Assembly: GCF_008297975.1 (NCBI RefSeq)
Contig: NZ_VLNY01000007.1
Span: 232,213 to 296,212 of the forward strand
DNA length: 64,000 bases
From: Antrihabitans cavernicola
Lineage (GTDB): Bacteria > Actinomycetota > Actinomycetes > Mycobacteriales > Mycobacteriaceae
Direction of reading: 5' to 3'
The translations under genes and the position numbers were made by a program. Positions 47,528 to 55,846 of the stretch are shown piece by piece; the first letter of the stretch is position 1, and every line of letters starts with the position of its first letter. The notes beneath the pieces were generated by a model. The model was not told the DNA's origin, made no database searches, and saw nothing but the letters and a program-made list of their open reading frames with translations.

Positions 47528-47953
47528 TCAGTGCGCGGCGACGGCCTCCGCATCGCGACTGAAATGCCGAGCGCTCGCTGCGACGCCGAGCAGCCCGGCC
47601 GCCCGAATCGCCTTGTACCCGCCCACCAGATCGGTCGCGCGGTGAATGCCCAGCTGCTGCAACGCCGCGGCCGCCAAGCTGGACGTGTAGCCCTCGGAGC
47701 ACATGACGATCCACTCGACGTCGTGATCGACGGCCAGCGCGATACGCGCCGAACTACTTGGATCGCAACGCCATTCGAGGACATTGCGTTCGATCGCTAT
47801 GGCACCGGGCAGGGTTCCCTCGATCGCGCGCTGAGCCTGCGGACGGATATCGACGATTATCGCGCCGCGCGCGACGGCCTCGGGCAGCTGGAATGCGTAG
47901 ATCCGGTCCAGTTGCGCGCGAGCAGCTTCCAGCATCTGGTCGATGGTCGTCAT
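47528..47953 (-). CDS. Rhodanese-like sulphurtransferase
   Basis: The 141-residue protein is a single rhodanese domain with the family pattern GAIIVDIRPQAQRAIEGTLPGA and an active-site loop VMCSEGYTSSLAA, whose cysteine can carry a persulphide. The ATG at 47951-47953 overlaps the cysteine dioxygenase stop (ATGA), so both come from one mRNA. Together they point to cysteine sulphur oxidation or persulphide handling. In M. tuberculosis only a very short ORF lies between lysS and coaX. Confidence 0.9.
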   Translation of the reverse strand: MTTIDQMLEAARAQLDRIYAFQLPEAVARGAIIVDIRPQAQRAIEGTLPGAIAIERNVLEWRCDPSSSARIALAVDHDVEWIVMCSEGYTSSLAAAALQQLGIHRATDLVGGYKAIRAAGLLGVAASARHFSRDAEAVAAH

Positions 47954-48573
47954 TTCAGATCCCCTTCGGGCTGATCGGTGAGCTGGCTGCGGGTGCGGCG
48001 AATGGTGTTGTGGTCGGTGACTTCGTAGTACGACATCGCTGTGAGGGGCGGCGAGTAGGCGTGCACGCTGAGCGTCGGATCCGACGGAGCAGGTTTCGAG
48101 TCGGGCCCTACCGCGCCGTACGGTCCGGGTGCGCGCATCACGTCGTGGACCCAGCCGATGGGAAACGATGCCTGATCCCCGGCTTCCAGGGTGCGTTGCC
48201 GCAATTCGCTGCCGGTCCACCGGAACTCGGACAACGCCCCGCTGAGCACCGTCAACGCACCCAGCGAGCCGGCGTGGTCGTGCAGCTCGGTGGACTGGTC
48301 GGGCACCCAGCTGATGAGCCAGACGTCCACGTCGTCGTCGGAGCTCAGACGGACTGCCCAACGATTCTCGGTGGGCCAGGTGCCGCCCTCGGGCAGCAGG
48401 TGGTCGTACTTTCCTGCCAGCACGTCCTCCGCACCCTGATCGGTGAGTCTCAGCAGGTCAGCGGAACGAAGTCGCGTCGGCAGAGCGGACGCTATCGGCC
48501 TGTCGGCGAGACGCTGGTCGCGGCGAGCGCGCGCTGAAGACAGAGGTGTCGCAGTGGAATTTGCGGAGAGCAT
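47950..48573 (-). CDS. Cysteine dioxygenase (cupin, type I)
   Basis: Cysteine dioxygenase oxidises the thiol of L-cysteine to cysteine sulphinate with Fe(II) and O2. The cupin metal site is visible as ELHDHAGSLGALTVLSG (two His ligands) and GWVHDV (third His). The actinobacterial N-terminal extension (residues ~1-45) is poorly conserved. Length is 207 residues. TGGAGA lies 8 bases before the ATG, but its GG is paired in a predicted stem with a short Cys-Cys leader ORF. The stop overlaps the rhodanese start. It follows coaX on the same strand. Confidence 0.9.
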   Translation of the reverse strand: MLSANSTATPLSSARARRDQRLADRPIASALPTRLRSADLLRLTDQGAEDVLAGKYDHLLPEGGTWPTENRWAVRLSSDDDVDVWLISWVPDQSTELHDHAGSLGALTVLSGALSEFRWTGSELRQRTLEAGDQASFPIGWVHDVMRAPGPYGAVGPDSKPAPSDPTLSVHAYSPPLTAMSYYEVTDHNTIRRTRSQLTDQPEGDLK

Positions 48574-48612
48574 GAGGGAATCTCCAGGAAGTGTCGATGG
48601 TCAAGGCAGCAG

Positions 48613-48642
48613 TCAGCCTCGACAACACTCCTGGGCGCTCAT
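48613..48642 (-). CDS. Leader peptide MSAQECCRG ahead of cysteine dioxygenase
   Basis: A nine-codon ORF with two adjacent cysteine codons (TGT TGT) ends 40 bases before the cysteine dioxygenase start. TATGCT (48662-48667) could be its -10 box, giving a very short leader and no Shine-Dalgarno, as in leaderless mRNAs. The segment CCAGGAGTGT of the ORF can pair with ACACTTCCTGG downstream (6 + 4 bp around a one-base bulge), which ties up part of the dioxygenase ribosome binding site. Cys-rich leader peptides that act as cysteine-responsive attenuators are known in mycobacteria. No translation data are available here. Confidence 0.6.
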   Translation of the reverse strand: MSAQECCRG

Positions 48643-48677
48643 GCGGATAGACACGGAAGAGAGCATAGCAGCAAAAC

Positions 48678-49481
48678 TCAGGTTCGCCGGATTCGTTTTT
48701 GGTTGCGTTCGAAGACCAGACGCAAACCCTCGAGCGTCAGATCGGGTTCGTGGTGCTCGATGGTGTCGGACTCTTCGATGATCAACGGGGCGCTGTCGCC
48801 GGTCGCGATCACGGCGATGTCGGAACCTGCGAACGGCGCCATCTCCACGAGGACGCGACGCACGAGGCCGTCGACAAGGCCTGCGAACCCGAATACGGCG
48901 CCGGATTGCAAACATTCGACGGTGTTCTTGCCGATCACCGATCGAGGCTTGACCAATTCCACCTTGCGCAGTGCCGCGGAGTGGGCTGCCTGCGCGTCCG
49001 CCGACACTTCGACGCCGGGCGCGATGGAGCCGCCGAGAAACTCGCCCTTGGCCGAGACCACGTCGACGCACGTCGAGGAGCCGAAATCGACCACTACGCA
49101 GGGACGTTGGTAGAAGTGGTGCGCCGCAAGGGTGTTGATGATGCGATCCGCGCCTACTTCTTTCGGATTGTCGACCAGCAGCGGAACTCCGGTGCGCACA
49201 CCGGGTTCGACGACCACGTGCGGAACGTCGCTCCAGTAGCGCCCGAGCATGATCCGCAGCTCACGCAGCACCGAGGGAACGGTGGCGAGCGCGGACACTC
49301 CGACGATCTGGTCGGCGTTGTCGTTGCCGATCAGGCCGCGAAAGATCAGCGCGAGCTCGTCGGCGGTCATTCGTGGATCGGTACGCATCCGCCAGTGCCG
49401 CACCAGCTTCGAATGCGATCCGCTGCCGGTGAAGAGCCCGAGAACGATATTGGCGTTTCGGACGTCGACAGTGAGCAGCAC
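48678..49481 (-). CDS. coaX: Type III pantothenate kinase
   Basis: CoaX phosphorylates pantothenate, the first step from vitamin B5 to coenzyme A. The phosphate-binding loop is [14 protein letters not shown] at the N-terminus, followed by [14 protein letters not shown] and [14 protein letters not shown], and the product fits the ASKHA fold. The 267-residue length is normal. The GTG at 49479-49481 lies 3 bp after the panD stop, so panC, panD and coaX are cotranscribed. Type III kinases are insensitive to coenzyme A feedback. Confidence 0.96.
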   Translation of the reverse strand: MLLTVDVRNANIVLGLFTGSGSHSKLVRHWRMRTDPRMTADELALIFRGLIGNDNADQIVGVSALATVPSVLRELRIMLGRYWSDVPHVVVEPGVRTGVPLLVDNPKEVGADRIINTLAAHHFYQRPCVVVDFGSSTCVDVVSAKGEFLGGSIAPGVEVSADAQAAHSAALRKVELVKPRSVIGKNTVECLQSGAVFGFAGLVDGLVRRVLVEMAPFAGSDIAVIATGDSAPLIIEESDTIEHHEPDLTLEGLRLVFERNQKRIRRT

Positions 49482-49484
49482 GCG

Positions 49485-49904
49485 CTAGACCGCGGACAAC
49501 GTGCGCGGCGTGATCAGCCCGGAGCCCGCGGGTGCGTGCGCCGGATCCGAACCCAGATCGATCGGCTTGTTCGCCGAGTCGACGAACACGACGCGCGGCT
49601 GGTACTCGCGCACTTCCTGCTCGTTCATCACGCCGTACGCGATCAGGATGACGAGGTCGCCCGGCTTCACCAGATGCGCTGCGGCACCGTTGATCCCGAT
49701 GACACCCGAACCGCGCTCGCCGGCAATCACGTAGGTCTCGAGGCGCGCGCCGTTGTCGATGTCGACGATGCACACCTGCTCACCCTCGAGCAGGTCGGCA
49801 GCATCCATCAGGTCCTGATCGACGGTCACCGAACCCACGTAGTGCAGATCGGCGTGGGTAACGGTCGCCCGGTGGATCTTGGACTTCATCATGGTGCGAA
49901 ACAT
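49485..49904 (-). CDS. panD: Aspartate 1-decarboxylase
   Basis: PanD makes beta-alanine from aspartate for pantothenate synthesis. The precursor self-cleaves between Gly24 and Ser25 in HYVGSVTVD to form the pyruvoyl cofactor. Length is 139 residues, and the C-terminal tail matches the mycobacterial one, the region linked to pyrazinoic-acid action in M. tuberculosis. It lies 30 bp after panC and 3 bp before coaX. Confidence 0.97.
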   Translation of the reverse strand: MFRTMMKSKIHRATVTHADLHYVGSVTVDQDLMDAADLLEGEQVCIVDIDNGARLETYVIAGERGSGVIGINGAAAHLVKPGDLVILIAYGVMNEQEVREYQPRVVFVDSANKPIDLGSDPAHAPAGSGLITPRTLSAV

Positions 49905-49934
49905 CGTTGTCGCCCTTTCTGGTGTGAAACGTGG

Positions 49935-50864
49935 TCAGCGGGTTGCAAGTGTGTCGTGCGGTCGGGAATCAGCTTGTGCGGGTTCGAGCTCGGCGGGTTC
50001 ACCGAGCGTGACACCGGCGTTGTCGAGCAGCCGGGTCTTGCCGAAACGCGCCGCGATCAGCAAGCGCGCGTCGCCCTCGTCAGGCGCTGGCCCGAGGTCT
50101 TTGGCGCGCAGTTCCAGATAGTCGACGTCGATCTCCGGTACCGCCGCCAAAACCGAGCGCGCCGCAGCGAGCACTGCATCGCTGCCGTGCCGACCCGCGT
50201 GGTTGCCTGCCAACAGCGCCGCCGACAGGGTCGGCGCAAGATGACGCTGCTCGGCGTCGAGGTACCGATTGCGCGACGAGAGCGCCAGCCCGTCGGCCTC
50301 CCGCACCGTGGGGACACCGACGATCCGGACGTCGAAGTTCAGGTCGTGCACCATTTGCTGAACCAGCGCGAGCTGCTGATAGTCCTTCTCTCCGAAATAC
50401 GCGTGATGCGGGCGGGCGATCTGGAGCAACTTGGCGACCACGGTGAGCATGCCGGCGAAATGCGTTGGCCTGCTTGCACCTTCCATGTCCGCGCCCACGG
50501 GGCCCGGGTGGATCGTCGTGCGCGGACCGTTCGGGTACATGTCGGCGGCGGACGGCGCGAAGACTAGCTCGACGCCCTCGCTCCGAAGCATCTCGACATC
50601 GGCGTCCAGCGTTCGCGGGTAGGCATCGAGGTCTTCGCCCGCGCCGAACTGCAGCGGGTTGACGAAGATCGACACGATTACCACGGCACCACCGCGGCGC
50701 GCCTGCCGCACCAATTCGAGATGGCCCACGTGCAGCGCGCCCATCGTCGGAACCAACGCAACCTTGCGGCCGACGCCGCGCAGTGCATTCGACACCGAGG
50801 TGATCACCTTCGGGTCGTGATGCACCGTCAGCTCGCCGGCCGTGTACGCACCGTGGCGCGTCAT
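49935..50864 (-). CDS. panC: Pantothenate synthetase
   Basis: PanC joins pantoate and beta-alanine at the cost of ATP. The HIGH-like motif is [15 protein letters not shown] near residue 40, the substrate loop is [19 protein letters not shown], and the KMSKS-like loop is ALSSRNRYL. It has 309 residues, the family length. Its ATG overlaps the upstream Rossmann-protein stop by four bases. It supplies panD and coaX with a shared transcript for coenzyme A synthesis. Confidence 0.97.
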   Translation of the reverse strand: MTRHGAYTAGELTVHHDPKVITSVSNALRGVGRKVALVPTMGALHVGHLELVRQARRGGAVVIVSIFVNPLQFGAGEDLDAYPRTLDADVEMLRSEGVELVFAPSAADMYPNGPRTTIHPGPVGADMEGASRPTHFAGMLTVVAKLLQIARPHHAYFGEKDYQQLALVQQMVHDLNFDVRIVGVPTVREADGLALSSRNRYLDAEQRHLAPTLSAALLAGNHAGRHGSDAVLAAARSVLAAVPEIDVDYLELRAKDLGPAPDEGDARLLIAARFGKTRLLDNAGVTLGEPAELEPAQADSRPHDTLATR

Positions 50865-51799
50865 GATCCCTCCAGCAGGTCGATGAGCTCGGCATTTGCC
50901 CCAGCGCGCTGGGCCGATCGCAGTGAGAGTGCGCGATAGCCCGCAGCGATCGCGGGGTCGACGTCGTCGAGGGCAGCCAGGTGTGCGGCCACCGCCGCGG
51001 CATCACCGCGAGCCACCGGGCCCGTGAGCGCGGCGGGACCGCGACGCAGCGCATTGTCGAGGGCGGCGGACAGCAGTGGCGCCAGTATGCGCTCGGCGAT
51101 GCCGTTGGGCTGATCGTCGACCAGTTGCTGCCCGAGCAGTTCGCTGCCTGCCAGCGCCACGCGCAGGGCTGCAACCGCATCCACCACCAGGGTCACCAGA
51201 TGGTTGCTGCCGTGCGCCAACGCGGCGTGGTACAGCGTTCGGTGATCTTCGCGAACCCGCACCGGCTCGCCACCGATCTCGATCACCAGCGACTGGGCGA
51301 TGGCGTACCCGATCTCGTCGGCGGCGGTGATGCCGAAGCACGCGTTCGACAGACGGGCCGTGTCCTCGTCGTGCCCGGTGAACGTCATCGCTGGATGAAT
51401 CGCCAGCGGCATGGCACCCAAGTCGGTGAGCGGGGACAGAATTCCGATGCCGTTGGCACCCGACGTGTGCACCACCAGCGTTCCGGATTTGACGACGCGA
51501 GTGGCGGCGAGCCCGGACACCAGCGACGCGAGCTCGGCATCTGGAACGGCGAGAATCAGCAGTTCGCTACGGGAAGCAACATCGGCGACCGGCAGAATCT
51601 GAGAATCCGGCAAGCGGGTTTCGGCACGACGAACCGAGGCATCGGAGACAGCGGAAACGCCGAAAACGATATGACCAGCGCGCTCCAACGCGGCGCCGAT
51701 AGCGGTACCAACCCGTCCTGCCGAGACGATGCCGACCGTCAACCGTGCAGGCGCGGGATCAAGTCCCTCAGAATTACCGGTGAACCCTTGTGAGGTCAC
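50861..51799 (-). CDS. Rossmann-fold DUF2520 protein (Rv3603c-like)
   Basis: The N-terminal domain has the dinucleotide-binding motif [21 protein letters not shown], and the C-terminal helical DUF2520 domain contains HPAMTFTG and [13 protein letters not shown]. The two-domain layout resembles ketopantoate reductase and 6-phosphogluconate-dehydrogenase-like enzymes. Its place directly before panC, overlapping by four bases, suggests that it could reduce ketopantoate for this pathway, but that is inference. The GTG at 51797-51799 gives 312 residues. The gene order matches M. tuberculosis Rv3603c-panC. Confidence 0.85.
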   Translation of the reverse strand: MTSQGFTGNSEGLDPAPARLTVGIVSAGRVGTAIGAALERAGHIVFGVSAVSDASVRRAETRLPDSQILPVADVASRSELLILAVPDAELASLVSGLAATRVVKSGTLVVHTSGANGIGILSPLTDLGAMPLAIHPAMTFTGHDEDTARLSNACFGITAADEIGYAIAQSLVIEIGGEPVRVREDHRTLYHAALAHGSNHLVTLVVDAVAALRVALAGSELLGQQLVDDQPNGIAERILAPLLSAALDNALRRGPAALTGPVARGDAAAVAAHLAALDDVDPAIAAGYRALSLRSAQRAGANAELIDLLEGS

Positions 51800-51908
51800 A
51801 GTTGTCCTCTCGTTCGTTCCAGTCCCGCACTGCGGGTACCAGACGTCCTAGGGAGAGGATATCCGCAAGGCAGAGCACGGTGCTATGCGCACCGGAGTGA
51901 TCTACAGC

Positions 51909-52823
51909 TCAGTCAGCCGACCGGCGACGACCGCCGCCAGCGCTCTGAGCTGCGGATTCGGACTGCAGACCAGCCATGATCTCGGCCACTGTTCTGCCGC
52001 CGGACGAGTGCCCACCCTTGCTTCGATCGGCATTTGCCGCGTCGTCGCTGTCGGCTCGCCGACGCCTGCGTGACCCTGCAGCCGCCTCGGGCAAGATCAC
52101 CGGTTCGGGTTCGGGTTCGGGCTCTACGGTGGCAGCAATGACCGGCTCGGGGGCCGCGACAGGTTCGGGCTGCGCTGGTTCGGACTCGGGCTGTACTGCC
52201 GGTTCGGGCACCACCGGCACGCCGAGGTCGGGCGGCACGATGGAAGTCTCCGCGGTCACGGGCGCGTCGTAGGGGGTCGCGAACCGCGGTGAACCGTTGT
52301 CGGGGACGAACAGTCCCGACGGTGCCGGCTGATAGCTGCTGTACGGCCCGCTGGCCAATTCCTGTACCCGCGTCGAGTCGGCGCGCAGCGCGACCCGGTC
52401 GACCGGCAGCTTGCCGTCGAACAGCATCTCCAAGCTGTTGCGCAGCGACGCGAGTTCGGAGCGCAGACCGGCGAGCTCGTGCGCGTCCGGGCGCAGTTCG
52501 TCACGTACCCGCGACTCGACGCCCAGCTCGAATTCGCGTCGGGCCGAGATCTCCCGCTCGAGTTGCAGCTCGTAAACGGTCTGCAAATCTCGCGCTTTTG
52601 CCTGGTCGATGGCAGCGTCGCGACGATACTTGTGCATCGCAAACGCGCCGAGGAGGGCAGCCCAGACTGCGATCACAACGCCGATCCGCAGCAACCGTGC
52701 GCTGTCGAAGAACAGCGAAACGACACTCGCCGTCAGCGCAAGCGCGATAATCGCGCCGATGAAGTACTGCCCGGCACTGCGCCGCCCACGGCGGGGCGAC
52801 TTGGTGCGAGCATCGAACGTCAT
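51909..52823 (-). CDS. Two-TM membrane protein with coiled coil and acidic Pro/Glu-rich tail (DUF6779, Rv3604c-like)
   Basis: Two hydrophobic helices lie close together (about 19-40 and 46-64), followed by a coiled-coil stretch (residues ~70-135) and a low-complexity Pro/Glu/Ala tail with VEPEPEPEPVILPEA, ending in a basic segment (GSRRRRRAD). The ATG at 52821-52823 gives 304 residues. The layout and position match the conserved membrane protein Rv3604c. Function is unknown; the coiled coil and tail face the cytoplasm by prediction, so a scaffold role is possible. Confidence 0.8.
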   Translation of the reverse strand: MTFDARTKSPRRGRRSAGQYFIGAIIALALTASVVSLFFDSARLLRIGVVIAVWAALLGAFAMHKYRRDAAIDQAKARDLQTVYELQLEREISARREFELGVESRVRDELRPDAHELAGLRSELASLRNSLEMLFDGKLPVDRVALRADSTRVQELASGPYSSYQPAPSGLFVPDNGSPRFATPYDAPVTAETSIVPPDLGVPVVPEPAVQPESEPAQPEPVAAPEPVIAATVEPEPEPEPVILPEAAAGSRRRRRADSDDAANADRSKGGHSSGGRTVAEIMAGLQSESAAQSAGGGRRRSAD

Positions 52824-52947
52824 GGGTCCAAGGGTAGCTGCCGCAGTGCCGTACACCTGCAACTACCGTCGGCCCCTGCGCGCCGAGATGATGCTTACGT
52901 AGGCATCCGTCGAGTGGACGTCTACGCAACCATCAACTCGACGAAAG

Positions 52948-53415
52948 TCAGTGCGCGGGCTCGTCCGGCGGATCGTCGGGGGTCTTGCAGCAATGTTCCA
53001 GCCACAGTGCCGCTGCAACGAGAAGGACCCCAGCTACCAATCCCACGATCGCGCCGGGGCTGTCGGACACCGCTGCCCGCAGATTCGACCGCTGCGGGAA
53101 CACCCACAGCAGGAAACCCAGCCACACGCCCGCGCTGGCCGCTCCCACCAGCGCCGATGCCTTCGCGAGCGCAACAGCACGGGCCGCGGTGATCGGATGC
53201 AGTTGACGGGGACCGTCGCCGATTCGGTGATCGTTGATGCGAGCGCGAATCATCAGCGCAGCGATCAGCTCGATGCCCGCGATCGGATACAGCGATGCCC
53301 CGGCATAGATCGGAATCGGCGGCAACTGGCCGTAGAGGACGCGAACCAGAATCCACGAGGCGACACCGGCGATCAGAAACAGGGCAAGGAGATCCCAGAC
53401 GCGGGTTGGTTTCAC
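52948..53415 (-). CDS. DUF3180 membrane protein (Rv3605c-like)
   Basis: The 155-residue protein has four hydrophobic helices, about residues 7-25, 33-56, 80-105 and 118-138. It matches the DUF3180 family, found only in actinobacteria and always next to folK. The conserved segment ITAARAVALAKASALVGAA joins helices two and three. The GTG at 53413-53415 overlaps the folK stop (GTGA). Function is unknown. Confidence 0.86.
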   Translation of the reverse strand: MKPTRVWDLLALFLIAGVASWILVRVLYGQLPPIPIYAGASLYPIAGIELIAALMIRARINDHRIGDGPRQLHPITAARAVALAKASALVGAASAGVWLGFLLWVFPQRSNLRAAVSDSPGAIVGLVAGVLLVAAALWLEHCCKTPDDPPDEPAH

Positions 53416-53924
53416 CGGCCCACCATCCGCAGCTGAAAGTCCGTGCGCCGCACTCCGGCGCGCTCCGATTCGTCGAGAGCGTCGAGCAGCACGCCGATCG
53501 GAGTCGACTCGCCGTCGACGGGCAGCGTCGCGGCGGGATCCACGTCCAACCACGGCACCAGGACGAATGCCCGCTCATGCGCGCGAGGATGCGGCAACGT
53601 CAGCACTGGGTCGTCGCTGCGAATCTCGTCGCACGTGACGACGTCGACGTCGAGTGTCCTGGGCCCCCAGCGCACGTCGCGAACCCGCTCCGCCTCGGCT
53701 TCCAGCGCATGCCCGATCTGCAGCCAACCGCGACAATCCACGCTCGGATCATTGACCACCACAACGGCATTCAAGAAATCCTGCTGTTCGATGCCGCCCC
53801 AGGGTGCCGTCGAATAAACAGCCGACGTCGCAACCGCTTTGCTACCGAGCCCGTCGAGCACGGCTTGCAGGTTGGCGACACGGTCACCCATGTTGGAGCC
53901 GATCGACAGGACGGCACGAGTCAT
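53412..53924 (-). CDS. folK: 2-amino-4-hydroxy-6-hydroxymethyldihydropteridine pyrophosphokinase
   Basis: FolK transfers pyrophosphate from ATP to hydroxymethyl-dihydropterin, the step before FolP. The motifs [12 protein letters not shown] at the N-terminus and [14 protein letters not shown], with [15 protein letters not shown] after it, define the family. Length is 170 residues. Start and stop overlap the neighbouring folB and DUF3180 genes by four bases, so translation of folP-folB-folK is tightly coupled. Confidence 0.97.
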   Translation of the reverse strand: MTRAVLSIGSNMGDRVANLQAVLDGLGSKAVATSAVYSTAPWGGIEQQDFLNAVVVVNDPSVDCRGWLQIGHALEAEAERVRDVRWGPRTLDVDVVTCDEIRSDDPVLTLPHPRAHERAFVLVPWLDVDPAATLPVDGESTPIGVLLDALDESERAGVRRTDFQLRMVGR

Positions 53925-54310
53925 TGCGGCGCATCCGATCGGCTACGCCTGACCACGACCGCCACATCTTCGAACGTCAGCGGAATCGGGGCGGACGGCT
54001 TGTGCAGCACCACCTCCACCTGCTCGATTCGCGAATCCGCAAGTGCCGCTTCGGCGATCTGAACCGCGACGGTCTCGATCAGATCCTTCGACGGCCCGGC
54101 GATGATCGCGGCAGCCTGCTCGGCAAGGGTGCCGTAGTCGATGGTGTCGGCAAGATCGTCGGTGGCGGCGGCAGCGGTGTGGTCGGTCCAGACCACGAGG
54201 TCGACGACGAAGTCCTGACCGTCGCGCTTCTCGTGGTCGAACACGCCGTGATTGCCGCGCACGCGAAGACCGCGCAGCTCGATGCGGTCACCAGCTTCGA
54301 AATCAGACAC
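53921..54310 (-). CDS. folB: Dihydroneopterin aldolase
   Basis: FolB splits 7,8-dihydroneopterin to hydroxymethyl-dihydropterin and glycolaldehyde. The sequence begins with [27 protein letters not shown] residues carrying the catalytic glutamate and ends with the family segment [21 protein letters not shown], which holds the conserved lysine. Length is 129 residues. Its start lies inside the end of folP (8-bp overlap), and its stop overlaps folK. Confidence 0.96.
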   Translation of the reverse strand: MSDFEAGDRIELRGLRVRGNHGVFDHEKRDGQDFVVDLVVWTDHTAAAATDDLADTIDYGTLAEQAAAIIAGPSKDLIETVAVQIAEAALADSRIEQVEVVLHKPSAPIPLTFEDVAVVVRRSRSDAPQ

Positions 54311-55142
54311 TGTGCCATGCCCCGACGACGGCGAGCGCGTCGCGCGATGCGCGTACGTCGTGCACCCGAATCCCCCACGCGCCGTTGGTCGCTGCCAACG
54401 CAGAGATCACCGCTGTTGCGATCTCGCGACCGTCGGGCGGTCGGGGGCCCGCCTCGTCGGCGAGCAGCTCACCGAGGAATCGTTTCCGCGAGGCCCCGAT
54501 CAGGATCGGGAATCCGTCGGCGACGAACTGCGGCAGCGCGGCGAGCAATTGCCAGTTGTGGCCTGCGTTCTTCGCGAAACCGAGGCCGGGATCGAGCACG
54601 ATGTTCGACCGGTCGACGCCGGCGGCGATCGCACGATCGACCTGCATCATCAGCTCGGACCGAACGTCGGCGACTACGTCGTCGTACTCGGCCGCACCAC
54701 CGGCATGCACATATGTCGATTTCGATCGCCAGTGCATCAGGATCCACGGCACGCCGGCGGCAGCGACCACGCGCGCCATCTCGGTGTCCGCACGACCGCC
54801 CGAGACGTCGTTGACGACGACAGCGCCCGCCGCGACGGCGGCAGCAGCCACCTCGGCGCGCATGGTGTCCACGCTGACCGGAATGCCTTCGGCGACAAGG
54901 TCTTCGATCACCGGCGCAACCCGACCTGCTTCGATCGACGGATCCACCCTCGTCGCGCCCGGTCGAGTGGATTCACCACCCACATCGATGATGTCGGCGC
55001 CCTGCCGAAAGAGTTCGACACCGTGCGCAACGGCGGCGTCGTGATCGAGATACTTGCCTCCGTCGGAGAAAGAGTCGCTGGTGACGTTGAGGACACCCAT
55101 CACCACGCAGCGCCCTGTAGCCAACTCGGTGAGCACGCTCAC
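54303..55142 (-). CDS. folP: Dihydropteroate synthase
   Basis: FolP condenses the pterin pyrophosphate with p-aminobenzoate and is the sulphonamide target. The phosphate-binding and loop motifs are [14 protein letters not shown] near residue 16 and [11 protein letters not shown] near 53; [15 protein letters not shown] and [10 protein letters not shown] follow, and the Ser-Arg pair lies in GASRKRFLG. Length is 279 residues, matching mycobacterial FolP1. Overlaps with folE (4 bp) and folB (8 bp) show it is part of the operon. Confidence 0.97.
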   Translation of the reverse strand: MSVLTELATGRCVVMGVLNVTSDSFSDGGKYLDHDAAVAHGVELFRQGADIIDVGGESTRPGATRVDPSIEAGRVAPVIEDLVAEGIPVSVDTMRAEVAAAAVAAGAVVVNDVSGGRADTEMARVVAAAGVPWILMHWRSKSTYVHAGGAAEYDDVVADVRSELMMQVDRAIAAGVDRSNIVLDPGLGFAKNAGHNWQLLAALPQFVADGFPILIGASRKRFLGELLADEAGPRPPDGREIATAVISALAATNGAWGIRVHDVRASRDALAVVGAWHSV

Positions 55143-55783
55143 TTGCGGAGAATCAAGTCCAGGGCCTCCGAGCGCGAGGCCGCACTGGTCTGGAACAAGC
55201 CCCGAACCGCTGACGTGGTGGTGCTCGCACCCGGCTTACGGATACCGCGCATAGCCATGCAGAGATGCTCGGCCTCGACCACGACGATCGCACCGCGCGG
55301 TTGCAGCTTGCGGGTGACGGCGTCGGCGATCTGGCTGGTGAGCCGCTCTTGCACCTGCGGTCGCTTCGCATACAGATCGACCACGCGCGCCAACTTCGAC
55401 AAGCCCGTGACCTGCCCCGTCTTCCCCGGGATGTAGCCGACATGCGCTACGCCGTGGAAAGCGACGAGGTGATGCTCGCAGGTGGAATACAGCGGGATGT
55501 TGCGGACCAGCACCAACTCCTGGTGGCCTTCGTCGAACGTCGTGTTCAGAACGGCATCCGGCTCGACGTAGAGACCGGCGAAGATCTCCCGGTACGAGCG
55601 GGCCACCCGCGCAGGCGTGTCGAGCAATCCCGGCCGATCCGGATCCTCACCGACCGCGATCAACAGCTCACGAACAGCGGCTTCCGCTCGCGGCTGATCG
55701 AAGGTCCGGCCCGTCGCGAGCGCTTGGACATCATCGGTAGGACCGTCGAAGCGGCCGTCGCCGTCGACCTGATCGAGCGCCAT
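55139..55783 (-). CDS. folE: GTP cyclohydrolase I
   Basis: FolE opens the guanine ring of GTP and forms dihydroneopterin triphosphate, the first folate step. The zinc site is visible in [12 protein letters not shown] and HLCMAMRG, and the substrate loop in [14 protein letters not shown]. Length is 214 residues with the usual N-terminal helical part. TGGAGG lies 8 bases before the ATG and forms the foot of a perfect 9-bp hairpin, so the site may be partly hidden. It follows ftsH by 63 bp and leads the folE-folP-folB-folK run. Confidence 0.97.
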   Translation of the reverse strand: MALDQVDGDGRFDGPTDDVQALATGRTFDQPRAEAAVRELLIAVGEDPDRPGLLDTPARVARSYREIFAGLYVEPDAVLNTTFDEGHQELVLVRNIPLYSTCEHHLVAFHGVAHVGYIPGKTGQVTGLSKLARVVDLYAKRPQVQERLTSQIADAVTRKLQPRGAIVVVEAEHLCMAMRGIRKPGASTTTSAVRGLFQTSAASRSEALDLILRK

Positions 55784-55794
55784 CGACCGAACCT

Positions 55795-55826
55795 CCAGGT
55801 AAGTGGCACCGCAGTGTCTTACCTGG
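55795..55826 (-). promoter_or_regulatory. Hairpin between ftsH and folE overlapping the folE ribosome binding site
   Basis: CCAGGTAAG and CTTACCTGG (55795-55803 and 55818-55826) form a perfect 9-bp stem with a 14-base loop containing a further CAC/GTG pair. On the minus strand the 3' arm runs straight into GGAGG of folE. It could stop ftsH transcripts or limit folE translation. There is no U-tract. Confidence 0.6.
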
Positions 55827-55846
55827 GCACCGACAGATGAACAAGC

